Source: Bacillota bacterium
Lineage (GTDB): Bacteria > Bacillota > Ch66 > Ch109
DNA: 64,000 nt
Assembly: GCA_013178275.1 (NCBI GenBank)
Contig: JABLWZ010000020.1
Span: forward strand, 1 to 64,000
Direction of reading: 5' to 3'
Below, piece after piece: positions 1 through 8,397 of this stretch (its first letter is position 1; each line of letters starts with the position of its first letter). A model generated the notes under the pieces. The model searched no databases and was not told where the DNA came from. It saw only the letters and a list, made by a program, of their open reading frames with translations. The position numbers and the translations under genes are program-made.

Positions 1-1036
1 TGCGGGCCAGCTTCTCCAGGTCGACGTCCGGGGCCGCGGGCTTGTTCCGCATGTGGACCTCCAGGATGGCCAACCGCTCCGAGTGGGAGGGGACGTCCAC
101 CCCGATGTGCCGGTCGAACCGGCCCGGCCGCAGCAGGGCGGGGTCCAGCATATCCAGACGGTTGGTGGCCCCGATGACCACCACGGTGCTGCTGGCGTTG
201 AAGCCGTCCATCTCGACCAGCAGCTGGTTTAAGGTCCTATCCTTCTCTTCGTTGGAGCGGTCGTCGTTGGACCGCTTGCGGCCCACAGCGTCGATCTCGT
301 CGATGAAGATGATGGCTTTTTCGTTCTTGCGGGCGCTGGCGAACAGTTCTCGCACCCGGCTGGCTCCTACCCCCACGTACTTCTCCAGGAACTCGGAACC
401 GCTGGCTACGTGGAACGAGGCGTTGGATTCCCCGGCGAGGGCTCGGGCCAGGAGGGTCTTGCCGGTGCCCGGGGGTCCGTAGAGGATGATCCCGGTGGGC
501 ATCCTGGCCCCGATCTTCTTGTACTTCTCGGGGTTCTTCAGGAACTCCAGTATCTCCTGCAGTTCCTGCTTGACCTCCGTCAGGCCGGCCACATCGGTGA
601 ACCGGACCCTGGCCAGGTCCTCCTGGACCTCGGCCTCTTCCTTGGCCTTCTTCTCGGTCGCCTTATTGCTGTAGACAGCTCCTGCCGCGATAGTCCCAGC
701 GAGCATGAACAGGGCGATGACAATCTTCATGGCCTGGGGCATCCCCGGCCCGGAGTAGCTTCTTTCGATATTGGAGAGGTAGTTCCAGTTCTCCAGGACC
801 TTGGTGGTGGATGAATTCATCTCCACCTGCGCGTACCTTTTACTGCCGTCGGGATCGGTGATGGTGATGAGTCCCGAGGCATCGAGCGAGTGTGCGGCTT
901 CGGGATCGACATCGTTCAGGAAGGTGTTCAGTTCATCGGAACTGGTGATCCGGGGCACCTCGGTCTCAGCCATAACCAAAGGGGCTAACCCTAATACGGT
1001 GAACACTACAACGACTAAAGCGAGTATTTTTTTCAT
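1..1036 (-). CDS. ftsH: FtsH-type ATP-dependent zinc metalloprotease, partial (N-terminal 345 residues)
   Basis: This is a membrane-anchored AAA+ protease that unfolds and degrades membrane and short-lived cytosolic proteins. Residues 1-23 form a hydrophobic N-terminal segment ending in an A-E junction, like a cleavable signal or first membrane helix. An extracytoplasmic part of about 80 residues follows, then a second membrane helix at about 103-122. The AAA domain has Walker A GPPGTGKT at 187-194, Walker B FIDEID with the D-E pair at 246-247, and the second region of homology [19 protein letters not shown]. The window ends before the HEXXH protease site, so protease activity cannot be confirmed. 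The ATG at 1036 follows an AGGGGTG site. The extracytoplasmic part is not one I recognise from the main FtsH, so this may be a second paralogue. Confidence 0.9.
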   Translation of the reverse strand, partial: MKKILALVVVVFTVLGLAPLVMAETEVPRITSSDELNTFLNDVDPEAAHSLDASGLITITDPDGSKRYAQVEMNSSTTKVLENWNYLSNIERSYSGPGMPQAMKIVIALFMLAGTIAAGAVYSNKATEKKAKEEAEVQEDLARVRFTDVAGLTEVKQELQEILEFLKNPEKYKKIGARMPTGIILYGPPGTGKTLLARALAGESNASFHVASGSEFLEKYVGVGASRVRELFASARKNEKAIIFIDEIDAVGRKRSNDDRSNEEKDRTLNQLLVEMDGFNASSTVVVIGATNRLDMLDPALLRPGRFDRHIGVDVPSHSERLAILEVHMRNKPAAPDVDLEKLAR

Positions 1037-1502
1037 ATCGCACACACCCCTTTTGATACGGAAAACCGCGTAAACAATGCTACAATCCGGTAAAGGCAGA
1101 AGGGAATCCCAATAAAATTAATGCAAATGTCGTGCCGGAATATGTTCTTTTCACAATAGTTCAATAATCTGTTACCCGCCGGCTGATCGGGGAGAGGCCA
1201 GGTTTTGAGGGATGCCCCACGGTTTTTGAAAGATAAAAAGGGCAGCTGGACCGGGTAGAGGGAGGAATCGGCTGGATTTCGACCTTATCACACTTCAATC
1301 TCGGAAGGCAATAATACCAAGGGATTGGAGAACCGGTGGGATACCCCGCGGGGCAGATTATTTTAAGGGAAAAATCTGGAAAGGTGTATACAATGCCTTA
1401 CACTTGTAAGGTTTATAAAGCAGGATGTATTTTCGGGTCAGCGGGATCGATAAGGGGATACACAAATTTGTGTCGCAATAAGGGATGAATGCAGAACAAT
1501 AA
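1037..1502. other. intergenic region, no gene seen
   Basis: This stretch separates the ftsH-like start from the doxX terminator. A 67-codon open frame on the minus strand has no Shine-Dalgarno site and an implausible composition. The part next to 1036 must carry the ftsH promoter, but I cannot pick a convincing -35/-10 pair. No structured RNA was recognised. Confidence 0.5.
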
Positions 1503-1549
1503 TAAGAAAAATAAAACCAGGGGCAGCTGCTAAGAGCGGCCTCTGGTTT
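1503..1549 (-). terminator. intrinsic terminator after the DoxX gene
   Basis: AAACCAG at 1514-1520 pairs with CTGGTTT at 1543-1549, with further GC pairs inside. Read on the minus strand the hairpin is followed by a T-rich run (TATTTTTCTTATT). Confidence 0.75.
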
Positions 1550-1575
1550 GAATGGATCCAACCTCGTTTAGTTTA

Positions 1576-2100
1576 TCAGGTCGAGGGTTTCGGCCTTAAA
1601 CGAAGGAAGGGGATTTCTTTAAAACGTGGCGCCAGATACCGGTCCAGACCCCAGTAGTATGCCGCTGCACCTGCCCACAGCAGTACCCCCGCTTCGAGTA
1701 TGAAGATGGGGTTGACGCTTACGCTGCCAGCCAGCAGGTAGTTGAAGTTCAGGAACATCCCCGCCAGTAAGGCCGCGGTAGTGAACCCTCCCAGGATCAG
1801 GGCGATGCCTATTAGCAGTTCCCCCCAGGCCACGCTGTAGCTGAAGAGCTTTACGTTGGGCAGGGCGATGTGCTGTATAAACCAGGCATACCACCACTGA
1901 ACGTCGGGGTGCTGCCCCGAGGTTTTGGTCAGGGCGTTGTTTAAAAATCCTCCCACGGCAGTGCCGGCCCGGTCCCCGACCCATACCCCGGAACCTTCCC
2001 CAAAGACCTTTTCAAATCCTGATGTCAGCCAACTGTAGCCGAGGTACACCCGCAGCACGGTCCATGCTCCCCGGGCCCAGTTCGAGTTTTTCCAGTCCAT
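1576..2100 (-). CDS. DoxX family membrane protein
   Basis: This 174-residue integral membrane protein resembles the DoxX/DoxD (thiosulfate:quinone oxidoreductase small subunit-like) family. It has about four hydrophobic helices and the family's early motif (VLRVYLGYSWLTSGFEKV), a long loop, then SVAWGELLIGIALILGG and a Gly/Ala-rich third helix. The start at 2100 is chosen because AGGGAGGG lies 6 bases upstream; the ATG two codons earlier abuts that site. The next gene upstream is a copper-chaperone-like protein, so a redox or metal-stress role is possible. The family has no single established reaction and no specific substrate can be given. Confidence 0.85.
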   Translation of the reverse strand: MDWKNSNWARGAWTVLRVYLGYSWLTSGFEKVFGEGSGVWVGDRAGTAVGGFLNNALTKTSGQHPDVQWWYAWFIQHIALPNVKLFSYSVAWGELLIGIALILGGFTTAALLAGMFLNFNYLLAGSVSVNPIFILEAGVLLWAGAAAYYWGLDRYLAPRFKEIPFLRLRPKPST

Positions 2101-2129
2101 GTTCATCCCTCCCTAGCAGAAACAGCGGG

Positions 2130-2336
2130 TCACTTCACGACTTCATAACCCGCGTCGTCTATGGCCTTTTCAAATTCTCCGGTCCCGACCCGGCCGGGTT
2201 CGAAAACCACCTTTACCGTGCCGGCTGCGAGGTCCACCGTGGCGTTTTCCACCCCGGCCAGCCCTTTCAGCGATTTTTCAACCGCCATCTTGCAGTGGTT
2301 GCAGGACATTCCTTTTACCTTCAATACCTGTTCCAT
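2130..2336 (-). CDS. copZ: CopZ-like heavy-metal-binding (HMA) chaperone
   Basis: This is a 68-residue soluble HMA-domain protein with the metal site GMSCNHC near residue 10 and the typical beta-alpha-beta pattern (VENATVDLAAGTVKV, then the final DDAGYEV). Family members bind Cu(I) between the two cysteines and hand it to a P-type ATPase, but no such ATPase is in this window. The start is set at the ATG at 2336 because GGAGGTG at 2343-2349 lies six bases upstream; the ATG at 2351 overlaps that site and cannot use it. It lies 29 bases upstream of the DoxX gene on the same strand and is probably co-transcribed with it. Confidence 0.9.
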   Translation of the reverse strand: MEQVLKVKGMSCNHCKMAVEKSLKGLAGVENATVDLAAGTVKVVFEPGRVGTGEFEKAIDDAGYEVVK

Positions 2337-2445
2337 TGAATACACCTCCATTTAGCTTAGTTTGCTGTTATCTGCTGATGAATAAACTATTCGGGTTAAA
2401 CAATTCAAAACTCCTCTTTGGTCGCCGGCCGCCTTTGCTCCGTGA

Positions 2446-2757
2446 TCACACCGCTTTCCCGGTATGGGGTACCGGGTCATCCTCGCCGAGAACCAGGCGT
2501 TTTTTCTGAGGGATGCCGATCAGCCTCAACCGGGAGCGGCTGCTTTCACACTCGGACATCACGGTCTGAATTGTGCTGTCGATATCGAGGGGTGGGGAGC
2601 CTGTCTTTTCCATCATCAGCATGAGAAACCGCAGTACCTCTTCCAGGCGCCTGAGGTCGACCGCGTCTCCTTTTTCCAGCTTATCTAAAGCCCGGGCGAT
2701 TATCCCCTGCATCATCTGGGCCGTTCGGACCTCGGGTTTATCCCTGGTGGTCCTCAT
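2446..2757 (-). CDS. hypothetical protein, 103 residues
   Basis: I do not recognise this protein. It is predicted soluble and mostly helical: a basic N-terminus, a helix with RALDKLEKGDAVDLRRLEEVL, a Met-rich helix (LRFLMLMMEKTG), then a less ordered C-terminus. The size and position next to a CopZ-like gene suggest the CsoR/FrmR copper repressors, but the conserved Cys-His-Cys ligands of that family are absent, so I do not assign it there. The ATG at 2757 is preferred because GGGGTG lies six bases upstream; a GTG three codons earlier is an alternative. Confidence 0.6.
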   Translation of the reverse strand: MRTTRDKPEVRTAQMMQGIIARALDKLEKGDAVDLRRLEEVLRFLMLMMEKTGSPPLDIDSTIQTVMSECESSRSRLRLIGIPQKKRLVLGEDDPVPHTGKAV

Positions 2758-2966
2758 ATACAACACCCCGCTTTATAGGAAGGCTTGATTATATTATAAA
2801 CCATTCCGACAAGATTGGAAACAAAAAAATAGACATAACTAAAAGAGTACATATAAAAAATAATTATAATTATAAAAATATCGTGGATCAGATTAGTGGA
2901 GGAAAAGGGGGGCAGCAGGAAGCGGGCCAAACAAGTCGGCCCGCTCTGGAGATGATCAGGTTGTTT

Positions 2967-4184
2967 TTAGCGCCTGCGATTATTGTACCAGGACTGCCAT
3001 TTTTCCGACTGGCTTTTTTTAATGTTTTCGATTTTTTGGCTCCAGTTAGAACGGCTCTTATCAAACCAGGATTTGTTGTTATCGTTGTCTTTATCGGAAT
3101 CAGGGTCCTTCTTATCATTCTGGTCGCTTCCCCGGTTGTTCTTAGAGCCCTGATCCCAGGACTGTTGGCCGCGGCCCTGGTTTCGGTCGTCCCGTCTATC
3201 GTTTTGGTCAGAATCGTTCTTCTGGTCATCAGAGTCATCGTCCTTGTGCTGGCCGGCGCCGGGGTAGCCGCCCCGTGACTTTTTATCGTTATCGTTTTTA
3301 TCGTTGTCGTTATCGTCGTCGTACGTTTTTTGCCAGCCGGCACCCTGATTCTTGTTGTTTTCCGGTTGGTTCCGCTTCGTCTGGTTGTTTACCTTCCCGG
3401 TGTTAAAGCCTTGATTCTTGGGGAGGTATTTTATCTTCTCGGGTGACCAGCTGCGATAGCCCAGGTCATTGAGCTGCTTTTCCTGGATCTTTTTGATTTC
3501 CTTCACCTCAGCCGGTTTCCCCTGGCTCTTGAGCTGTTCCTGGTACAGGAGGTAACGGCCGGTGCTGACCTTCTTTTCGCTGGCCTGCTGGCGCAGGGTG
3601 GGGTCCACCGGGGTGACCGAGAGTTCCGCCTCGACGTTGTTCTTGGCGATGCTCCGGGTGATGGTGTCCTCCACGGCCGCCTGGTCGATTACAGAGGCCG
3701 GGGCCTCCGGTTCGATATCAACCGTGACCAGGATCTCATTGGTCTTTTCGGGGTTGATGTAGTTCAGGGTCACCGCAGCGTCGATCAGGTTTTCGATGGC
3801 CTCGGTGACGGGTTTTCCCTTTACCGGCACCTGTTTCAGGAGGGCCTCCGCCTCGGGGTTGAAACTGGTGGCCCTGATCACCTCGCCTTTGCGGTCGACC
3901 GCCAGCTCCAGGCTGGGGTTGATGTCCAGAGAGACATAGGCGACCGCAACCGGGACAAAGGAGGAGTATGCCGTCCAGCCTATCAGGGCGATCAGCAGGC
4001 AGGCGACCAGGGCCAGCCGCCGCTGGTTGAAGAAAGGCTGGTAACGGGGCAGGGTAGCCTCTTCACCGGGATTCAGTTTACGGCCGTGTGGTTGGGCAGC
4101 TTCCACGAAATCGCCGTCCGGGGTCATCAGTATGCATCTGTTGCGATTCATTTCCACTACCAGGCCGGTCACTTTTTCGGACAA
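2967..4184 (-). CDS. rsgI: RsgI-type anti-sigma factor
   Basis: This 405-residue protein probably binds and restrains SigI, encoded immediately upstream with a 15-base gap. Residues 1-50 form the cytoplasmic anti-sigma domain, residues 57-76 a single membrane helix, and the outer part carries the family's conserved DINPSLEL motif at about 87-94. From about residue 250 the chain is a low-complexity tail dominated by Asp, Asn, Lys, Gln and Ser. In clostridial relatives this position often holds a carbohydrate-binding or enzymatic sensor; here there is only the disordered tail. The start is TTG at 4184 behind GGAGGAAACC. What signal it senses is unknown. Confidence 0.92.
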   Translation of the reverse strand: MSEKVTGLVVEMNRNRCILMTPDGDFVEAAQPHGRKLNPGEEATLPRYQPFFNQRRLALVACLLIALIGWTAYSSFVPVAVAYVSLDINPSLELAVDRKGEVIRATSFNPEAEALLKQVPVKGKPVTEAIENLIDAAVTLNYINPEKTNEILVTVDIEPEAPASVIDQAAVEDTITRSIAKNNVEAELSVTPVDPTLRQQASEKKVSTGRYLLYQEQLKSQGKPAEVKEIKKIQEKQLNDLGYRSWSPEKIKYLPKNQGFNTGKVNNQTKRNQPENNKNQGAGWQKTYDDDNDNDKNDNDKKSRGGYPGAGQHKDDDSDDQKNDSDQNDRRDDRNQGRGQQSWDQGSKNNRGSDQNDKKDPDSDKDNDNNKSWFDKSRSNWSQKIENIKKSQSEKWQSWYNNRRR

Positions 4185-4199
4185 CTTGGTTTCCTCCTT

Positions 4200-4916
4200 C
4201 TACTCCGGCATCCAGATATAGGTCTTGAGGTGGGGCAGTTCATCCTGATGGTGCAGTATGATCGAGACCGCGATTATATACTTTCGGCCTCTCTCCAGGG
4301 TCTTACGGTTTAACTGGTAGGATAACGCCAGCTCTTTCAGGGGCAGTCTTTTTTTCTCCAGCAGATGGCTCAACAGGGACGGGTCGCCTGCCAGTTTCAG
4401 GGCCGCCTGCTGACACATCAGCCGGGTCTCCCGGTGCTTTGGGCTTGCGGAGACCAGCTCTCGGAACTTTATGTCATACTGAGCCAGGATCTGGGACAGG
4501 CGGCTTATCTCTTCCGCTCTTTCCCGGGCCAGCTCTTTTTCCAGGTAATCCTCCCAGGCTGCCCGGGATTCTATACTATAAGAGATACTGTTTTCAGCCG
4601 GATCGGAGGAGAGCAACACCTGGTCTCGCTTCTGTCTCTGCTCCTGCCGCCAGTAGTCGTACAGCCGGCTCTTAATAACCAGTCGGGCGAAACTGGGGAA
4701 GGGGACCTTGCGGGATGGTTCGAAGGCGTCGATGGATTCGTTGAATCCCAGCCATGCGACGCTCAACTCATCGTCCACATCCCACTGCAGGTGTCGATTA
4801 GCTATGCTGATAGCCTGCCTCAGCACAAATGGCTTGTACTGGGCTAATAGCTGTTCCCGGGCTTCCTGGTTTCCTGTGCGCGCGGCAGCCAGGAGAGCAT
4901 CCAGGTCCTGATCCAT
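4200..4916 (-). CDS. sigI: RNA polymerase sigma factor SigI
   Basis: This is a 238-residue sigma-70-related factor of the SigI type. The N-terminal half has the sigma region-2 pattern (QYKPFVLRQAISIANRHLQWDVDDELSVAWLGF, then PFPSFARLVIKSRLYDYWR). The C-terminal half carries the SigI-specific domain (RLPLKELALSYQLNRKTLERGRKYIIAVSII). It heads a two-gene operon with rsgI. In Bacillus SigI responds to heat and wall stress, and in cellulolytic clostridia to extracellular polysaccharide. A SigI-like promoter lies 38-68 bases upstream of the start, which suggests autoregulation. Confidence 0.92.
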   Translation of the reverse strand: MDQDLDALLAAARTGNQEAREQLLAQYKPFVLRQAISIANRHLQWDVDDELSVAWLGFNESIDAFEPSRKVPFPSFARLVIKSRLYDYWRQEQRQKRDQVLLSSDPAENSISYSIESRAAWEDYLEKELARERAEEISRLSQILAQYDIKFRELVSASPKHRETRLMCQQAALKLAGDPSLLSHLLEKKRLPLKELALSYQLNRKTLERGRKYIIAVSIILHHQDELPHLKTYIWMPE

Positions 4917-4953
4917 AGTGCACCTCTTTGTTTGGGACCCCTTATCTAGTGAT

Positions 4954-4984
4954 TACGTTAGATAGGAGTATTTTTAGGGGGTAA
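4954..4984 (-). promoter_or_regulatory. candidate SigI-dependent promoter of sigI-rsgI
   Basis: On the minus strand the sequence reads ACCCCCTAAA, 15-19 bases, then CGTA. This fits the published SigI pattern of a C-rich -35 (CCCC..A) and a CGWA -10. It overlaps an inverted repeat TATCTA/TAGATA at 4943-4948 and 4959-4964. Confidence 0.55.
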
Positions 4985-5166
4985 TCTGGTCCCTTGCTCT
5001 AACTATTATAATAACGCAATATCCATCACCTCAGGGACTGCTGGGTATAATTTCATCGCTTAACGTTGGGCCATCGAAGAGGACAGGGGTTTTGGGCCTC
5101 CCGGATCAGTGTTAAAAATATTTGAACTTTTGGCATAATTCTACCTACTTTTTTATACCAACCCCT

Positions 5167-5195
5167 TTTGCTGAGGTGCGACCGGAGAGTATAAT
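5167..5195 (+). promoter_or_regulatory. candidate promoter of the 153-residue hypothetical gene
   Basis: TTGCTG at 5168-5173 and a consensus TATAAT at 5190-5195 are separated by 16 bases. The rest of the 4917-5286 gap holds the sigI promoter and a twice-repeated 12-mer (TTGAACTTTTGG near 5120 and 5211), and nothing else that I can identify. Confidence 0.4.
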
Positions 5196-5286
5196 GTAGT
5201 TAGTTACTTTTTGAACTTTTGGAATTTCGCTGATGGGAGGCCGGAGGTCCAGCTGCCGGGTAAGGTATAGGGGGTCGGTAGTATTG

Positions 5287-5748
5287 ATGACCAGGGAGGA
5301 AGCCCTGAGGATCATCCATAAAAGATACATTACTCCCCGGGAAGCTACCAGCCAATACCTGAGATGGAAGAGCGAATGTGAAAGAAAGGCCAAAGACTTA
5401 AAAAGCCCATGGAACAATGAACTGTGCACCCTGGAAGAGCGCCAGTGGTTCAAAGAGTATGACCTTAGAAAACTGGAAGCTTTTTGGATACTGTCCGATC
5501 AGTTTAAGCCCGGCCAGCCAGCGCCGATGATCCAGGATGAGACCTTGGAGGATGCGGAGCCCGACTGCCCGATAGCCCCACTGCTGCGGAAGCTGTACCA
5601 GGACGAGATAAGGCTGTTGGAGATCGGCACCAGTATGACCATCTGTCGGGTAATCTGTCCCAAGGTGCTGGGTATCAGAATGGAGAATCGGGACGGCTCC
5701 TGCCGGTTGAAACTGCGTCTGATAGGAGAGGAGAAGATTCCTTTTTAG
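5287..5748 (+). CDS. hypothetical protein, 153 residues
   Basis: I do not recognise this protein. It is soluble, charged, and begins with a helix (MTREEALRIIHKRYITPREA) followed by YLRWKSECERKAKD. Four cysteines are spread through the chain without a CxxC pair. The start is uncertain: ATG 5287, TTG 5284 directly before it, or ATG 5233 further upstream, which would add 18 basic residues. The next gene follows after 28 bases on the same strand, so the two are likely co-transcribed. Confidence 0.6.
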   Translation: MTREEALRIIHKRYITPREATSQYLRWKSECERKAKDLKSPWNNELCTLEERQWFKEYDLRKLEAFWILSDQFKPGQPAPMIQDETLEDAEPDCPIAPLLRKLYQDEIRLLEIGTSMTICRVICPKVLGIRMENRDGSCRLKLRLIGEEKIPF

Positions 5749-5776
5749 CGGTTGACGGTGAAAAAGGAGAGGCGAA

Positions 5777-6109
5777 ATGGACGACACCCAGGCGAACACG
5801 CCCGAGGTTATCGCGGACAATATCGAGTCTATCGCCGCCGGCCTTAAGCGGGCCTACCCTCAGTATTACGAAGAGCTGATGAACCTGGCCGCCAAAACCC
5901 GAGAGAAGAACTGGCAGCTGGTTTCTTTGGGCAATGTGATCAATAAGATTGCCCAACTGCGGAAGTCTTCTCTTTCCAGGGCCCGGGAACCGGGGGTAAG
6001 CCCGGTGGAACGTGCGTATTTTATGGCGGAGGCTAATACCTACAACGTGGCTTTGGATATCATGGCGGATGAGTTTGGACGCGAGGTGATCTGGAGGCTG
6101 GTCGAATAA
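5777..6109 (+). CDS. hypothetical protein, 110 residues
   Basis: This is a soluble helical protein of unknown function. AAAGGAGAGG lies eight bases before the ATG, supporting expression. Visible features are an acidic N-terminus (TPEVIADNIESIAAGL), a YPQYYEEL segment, and a C-terminal helix ending DEFGREVIWRLVE. It has no cysteine pairs, signal peptide or membrane helix. It is paired with the preceding hypothetical gene and converges on the diguanylate cyclase gene eight bases downstream. Confidence 0.65.
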   Translation: MDDTQANTPEVIADNIESIAAGLKRAYPQYYEELMNLAAKTREKNWQLVSLGNVINKIAQLRKSSLSRAREPGVSPVERAYFMAEANTYNVALDIMADEFGREVIWRLVE

Positions 6110-6117
6110 CACTGGTT

Positions 6118-6927
6118 TTAGGGTTTCCTTTTGTTCCTGGCGGGAGTGGGGTCTGTGGACCCGGCTCTTTTTTTTATCTGGGTTTTGTCCAGGTACATCC
6201 TCTGGTCAGCGATCTTTATCAGCTGATAGGGGTCAAGGCCGTCGGAGGGGAAATGGGCGAAACCGAGGCTGATCCCCGACTGGATGGGAAGTCCCAGTTC
6301 CTTGATGCTGGACTTGATGCTGCTGAAGGTTGCGATAAAGGACTCTTTTTTGGGGGAACTAGGAATCAGGGCAAGGAATTCGTCTCCCCCGATACGTCCG
6401 AGGTGGGACCCGGGGAAGGCGTCCTTCAGTATCTTGGCTGACTGCAGCAGGAATTCGTCTCCCATCAGGTGTCCGTAACTGTCGTTTAAGGTCTTGAGGC
6501 CGTCCAGGTCCGCCAGCACCAGTGTGAAGGCGTCGCGGCCCTTGATCATTTTTTCCAATAAGTCGTAAATTTTTCCCCGGTTGTAGAGCCCGGTCAGAGG
6601 GTCGATAGTGGCCTCGGAGGTCAAACGGTTGATCAGGTCGATGGTGCCTTGGGCCCAACCCAGAAGCCCCAGGGTGCCCAGGGCCAGGGCCAGGGCGAAC
6701 AGGACGCCCCGCATCTGGTCTATCCAGCCGGGAAACCCGGGAATAACGCTGGTCAAACTGGCCAGGACTGACAGGAGGGCCCCGCCGGTCAGCAGCTTTT
6801 GATAGGCGGGTCGGTGCAGGTATTGGTGGGTCTTGTTTTGAAGGTAAACGAATACCATGAACCATACGATAAGGGTCAGGCTCAGTAATACGTCTTGGCC
6901 GTGGTCCATGATAACGCTGTAATCCAA
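6118..6927 (-). CDS. membrane-bound diguanylate cyclase (GGDEF)
   Basis: This enzyme makes the second messenger cyclic di-GMP from two GTP. Three hydrophobic helices (about 13-30, 44-62 and 73-92) form a short membrane sensor region. A GGDEF domain follows at about 108-255, with the metal site DLDGLKTLND at 140-149 and an intact GGDEF signature at 180-184. No RxxD inhibitory site is visible just before GGDEF, so feedback inhibition by c-di-GMP may be absent. No EAL or PilZ gene lies nearby. The family is established; the input signal is unknown. Confidence 0.93.
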   Translation of the reverse strand: MDYSVIMDHGQDVLLSLTLIVWFMVFVYLQNKTHQYLHRPAYQKLLTGGALLSVLASLTSVIPGFPGWIDQMRGVLFALALALGTLGLLGWAQGTIDLINRLTSEATIDPLTGLYNRGKIYDLLEKMIKGRDAFTLVLADLDGLKTLNDSYGHLMGDEFLLQSAKILKDAFPGSHLGRIGGDEFLALIPSSPKKESFIATFSSIKSSIKELGLPIQSGISLGFAHFPSDGLDPYQLIKIADQRMYLDKTQIKKRAGSTDPTPARNKRKP

Positions 6928-7087
6928 CGATTAAAACACCCACCCTTTTAGTGTTTCTTAATCTCTAATTTAGTATATCTAAGGCCTATTCTCAATGGTT
7001 GGAGGAAAAAATTAATTTTATGAATAATCCCGGGTGCTGTTTCTCATACTAAGATTGTTTGTACGGGTAACATTCCGTATAAATGGG

Positions 7088-7115
7088 GAAAGACCGATAG
7101 AGTCATCGGCCTTTC
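7088..7115 (-). terminator. probable terminator after the SASP gene
   Basis: GAAAG-CCGAT at 7088-7098 pairs with ATCGG-CTTTC at 7105-7115 around a six-base loop with one mismatch. The minus-strand tail TTTCCCCATTT is only moderately T-rich. Confidence 0.45.
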
Positions 7116-7141
7116 GGTATATTCAGTTTTGGGTGCTCCAT

Positions 7142-7426
7142 TTACCGTGAACCGCCAGACTGTAGGGTTGCACCAGACCGGTGGTCCTGGCCGGCCGATG
7201 AGGCCAGAGAGGTGGTAATGCCAGCGTTCTGAGCCATCTGGTTCTGCGCCAGCTCGACCATCTTTTTGGTCATGTAACCACCCACCGCCCCGTTCTGACG
7301 GGAGGTCAGGCTGCCGAGGTCGCCCTGCGCGTAAGCGGGCCCCAATCCGATTTCATTGGCCACTTCGAACTTGAACTTGTTGAGTGCGCCTCGTGCTCCA
7401 GGTACAACTGAACTGTTTCTGGGCAT
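7142..7426 (-). CDS. alpha/beta-type small acid-soluble spore protein (SASP)
   Basis: SASPs coat and protect DNA in the dormant spore and are degraded at germination. The 94-residue chain shows the family core: ALNKFKFEVANEIGL with the germination-protease site in FEVANEI, then LTSRQNGAVGGYMTKKMVELAQNQM. The C-terminal extension (AGQDHRSGATLQSGGSR) is longer than in the Bacillus proteins. AGGAGGAATGTAGAAA precedes the ATG. Expression is expected in the forespore, but I could not place a SigG promoter with confidence. The gene is strong evidence that the organism sporulates. Confidence 0.95.
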   Translation of the reverse strand: MPRNSSVVPGARGALNKFKFEVANEIGLGPAYAQGDLGSLTSRQNGAVGGYMTKKMVELAQNQMAQNAGITTSLASSAGQDHRSGATLQSGGSR

Positions 7427-7682
7427 TTTCTACATTCCTCCTTTCGATTGGGTTGATGGTTGGAATCTAGAGGAGCCTTGGTTTCTGCCAGATCATAGGA
7501 CGCTTTTGAAGAGCTAAACATTTTTTTGCTCTTTCTTTTTTTAGTATTTCATCTTGTACCGGCTTATATCCGAGTTACATTTTGGTTAAAATAGATAGGT
7601 TAAACTGCCTGATTTATTAATGGCATTATTTTTTCCGGAGATTTTTTTTATTTATTTTCTACACCCGGTGCCGGCCGGAGGG

Positions 7683-8351
7683 TCAATCCCCGGGCGTGAA
7701 GTCCTCGTAGATCATGCCGTCTTTTCCCCGCTCGGTGGGGATGTCGTCTATTATATCCACTGTACCGCCTTCTTCCTCCCATTTGTCCATCCGCACGATC
7801 TCCTGAGCGTTCATTGTCATCGGGGTGTCGGAACTGGTGCCGAACTGGGCCACCGACTGCCAGGAGTCCTCCCGATCGAACCCGACCTTATCGTCGTCCC
7901 ACTGGTCCGCCTTGAGCGGCAGCCGCTTCATAACCTCCTCCTCGATAGGACGGCTGGAACCGCCTAGGTTTCTGTCATCCCGGGCCTTACATTCGACACA
8001 GGTGGTCGAGGCGGGGCGGGCCTCCAGGCGCTCCTCGGGGATGGCCTGACCGCAGCGCTGGCAGGTGCCGTAGCCTCCCGTGTCGATACGGTGCAGGGCC
8101 TCGTTTACCTCGGTCAGCCGCAGTTTGGCGTTTTCCCTGAGCGACAGGTCTTTGGACCTTTCGAACATCTCGGTGCCCAGGTCAGCCGGATGGTTGTCGT
8201 AGCTGGACAGCTCCTCGACCGATGAAGACATCGGCTCGCCGAGGCCGGTGTCGTTTATCAGATGGATGCGGCTCTCCAGCTCCGCCTTTTCCGAGAGCAG
8301 CCGGTCCTGATAGTAGGAAACGGGTTTTTCCAAGTGTTTCTCCTCCTTCAC
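7683..8351 (-). CDS. TraR/DksA-type zinc-finger protein, YteA-like
   Basis: This 222-residue protein has an N-terminal coiled coil (about 8-90) and a DksA-like C4 zinc finger: C97-x2-C100-x17-C118-x2-C121 within the motif GTCQRCGQAIPEERLEA. Bacillus YteA-like proteins are linked to sporulation; DksA relatives act in the RNA polymerase secondary channel. The acidic C-terminus (MIYEDFTPGD) is typical of the YteA branch. AAGGAGGAG lies just upstream of the ATG. An insertion sequence sits 37-46 bases upstream of the start and may have replaced or displaced its promoter. Confidence 0.88.
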   Translation of the reverse strand: MKEEKHLEKPVSYYQDRLLSEKAELESRIHLINDTGLGEPMSSSVEELSSYDNHPADLGTEMFERSKDLSLRENAKLRLTEVNEALHRIDTGGYGTCQRCGQAIPEERLEARPASTTCVECKARDDRNLGGSSRPIEEEVMKRLPLKADQWDDDKVGFDREDSWQSVAQFGTSSDTPMTMNAQEIVRMDKWEEEGGTVDIIDDIPTERGKDGMIYEDFTPGD

Positions 8352-8387
8352 TGATAGTAGTTAGTATTCTTTCCGGGTTCCCCGCCG

Positions 8388-8397
8388 CCTATGTAGA
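8388..8397. repeat. target-site duplication, left copy
   Basis: CCTATGTAGA here is repeated exactly at 9977-9986, directly outside the two ends of the insertion sequence. Confidence 0.8.

Noticed and set aside
1358..1561. 67-codon minus-strand open frame
   Set aside because: No ribosome-binding site, odd composition, and it overlaps the doxX terminator.
2446..2757. CsoR-type copper repressor assignment for the gene next to copZ
   Set aside because: The Cys/His/Cys ligands and the helical signature of CsoR are absent.
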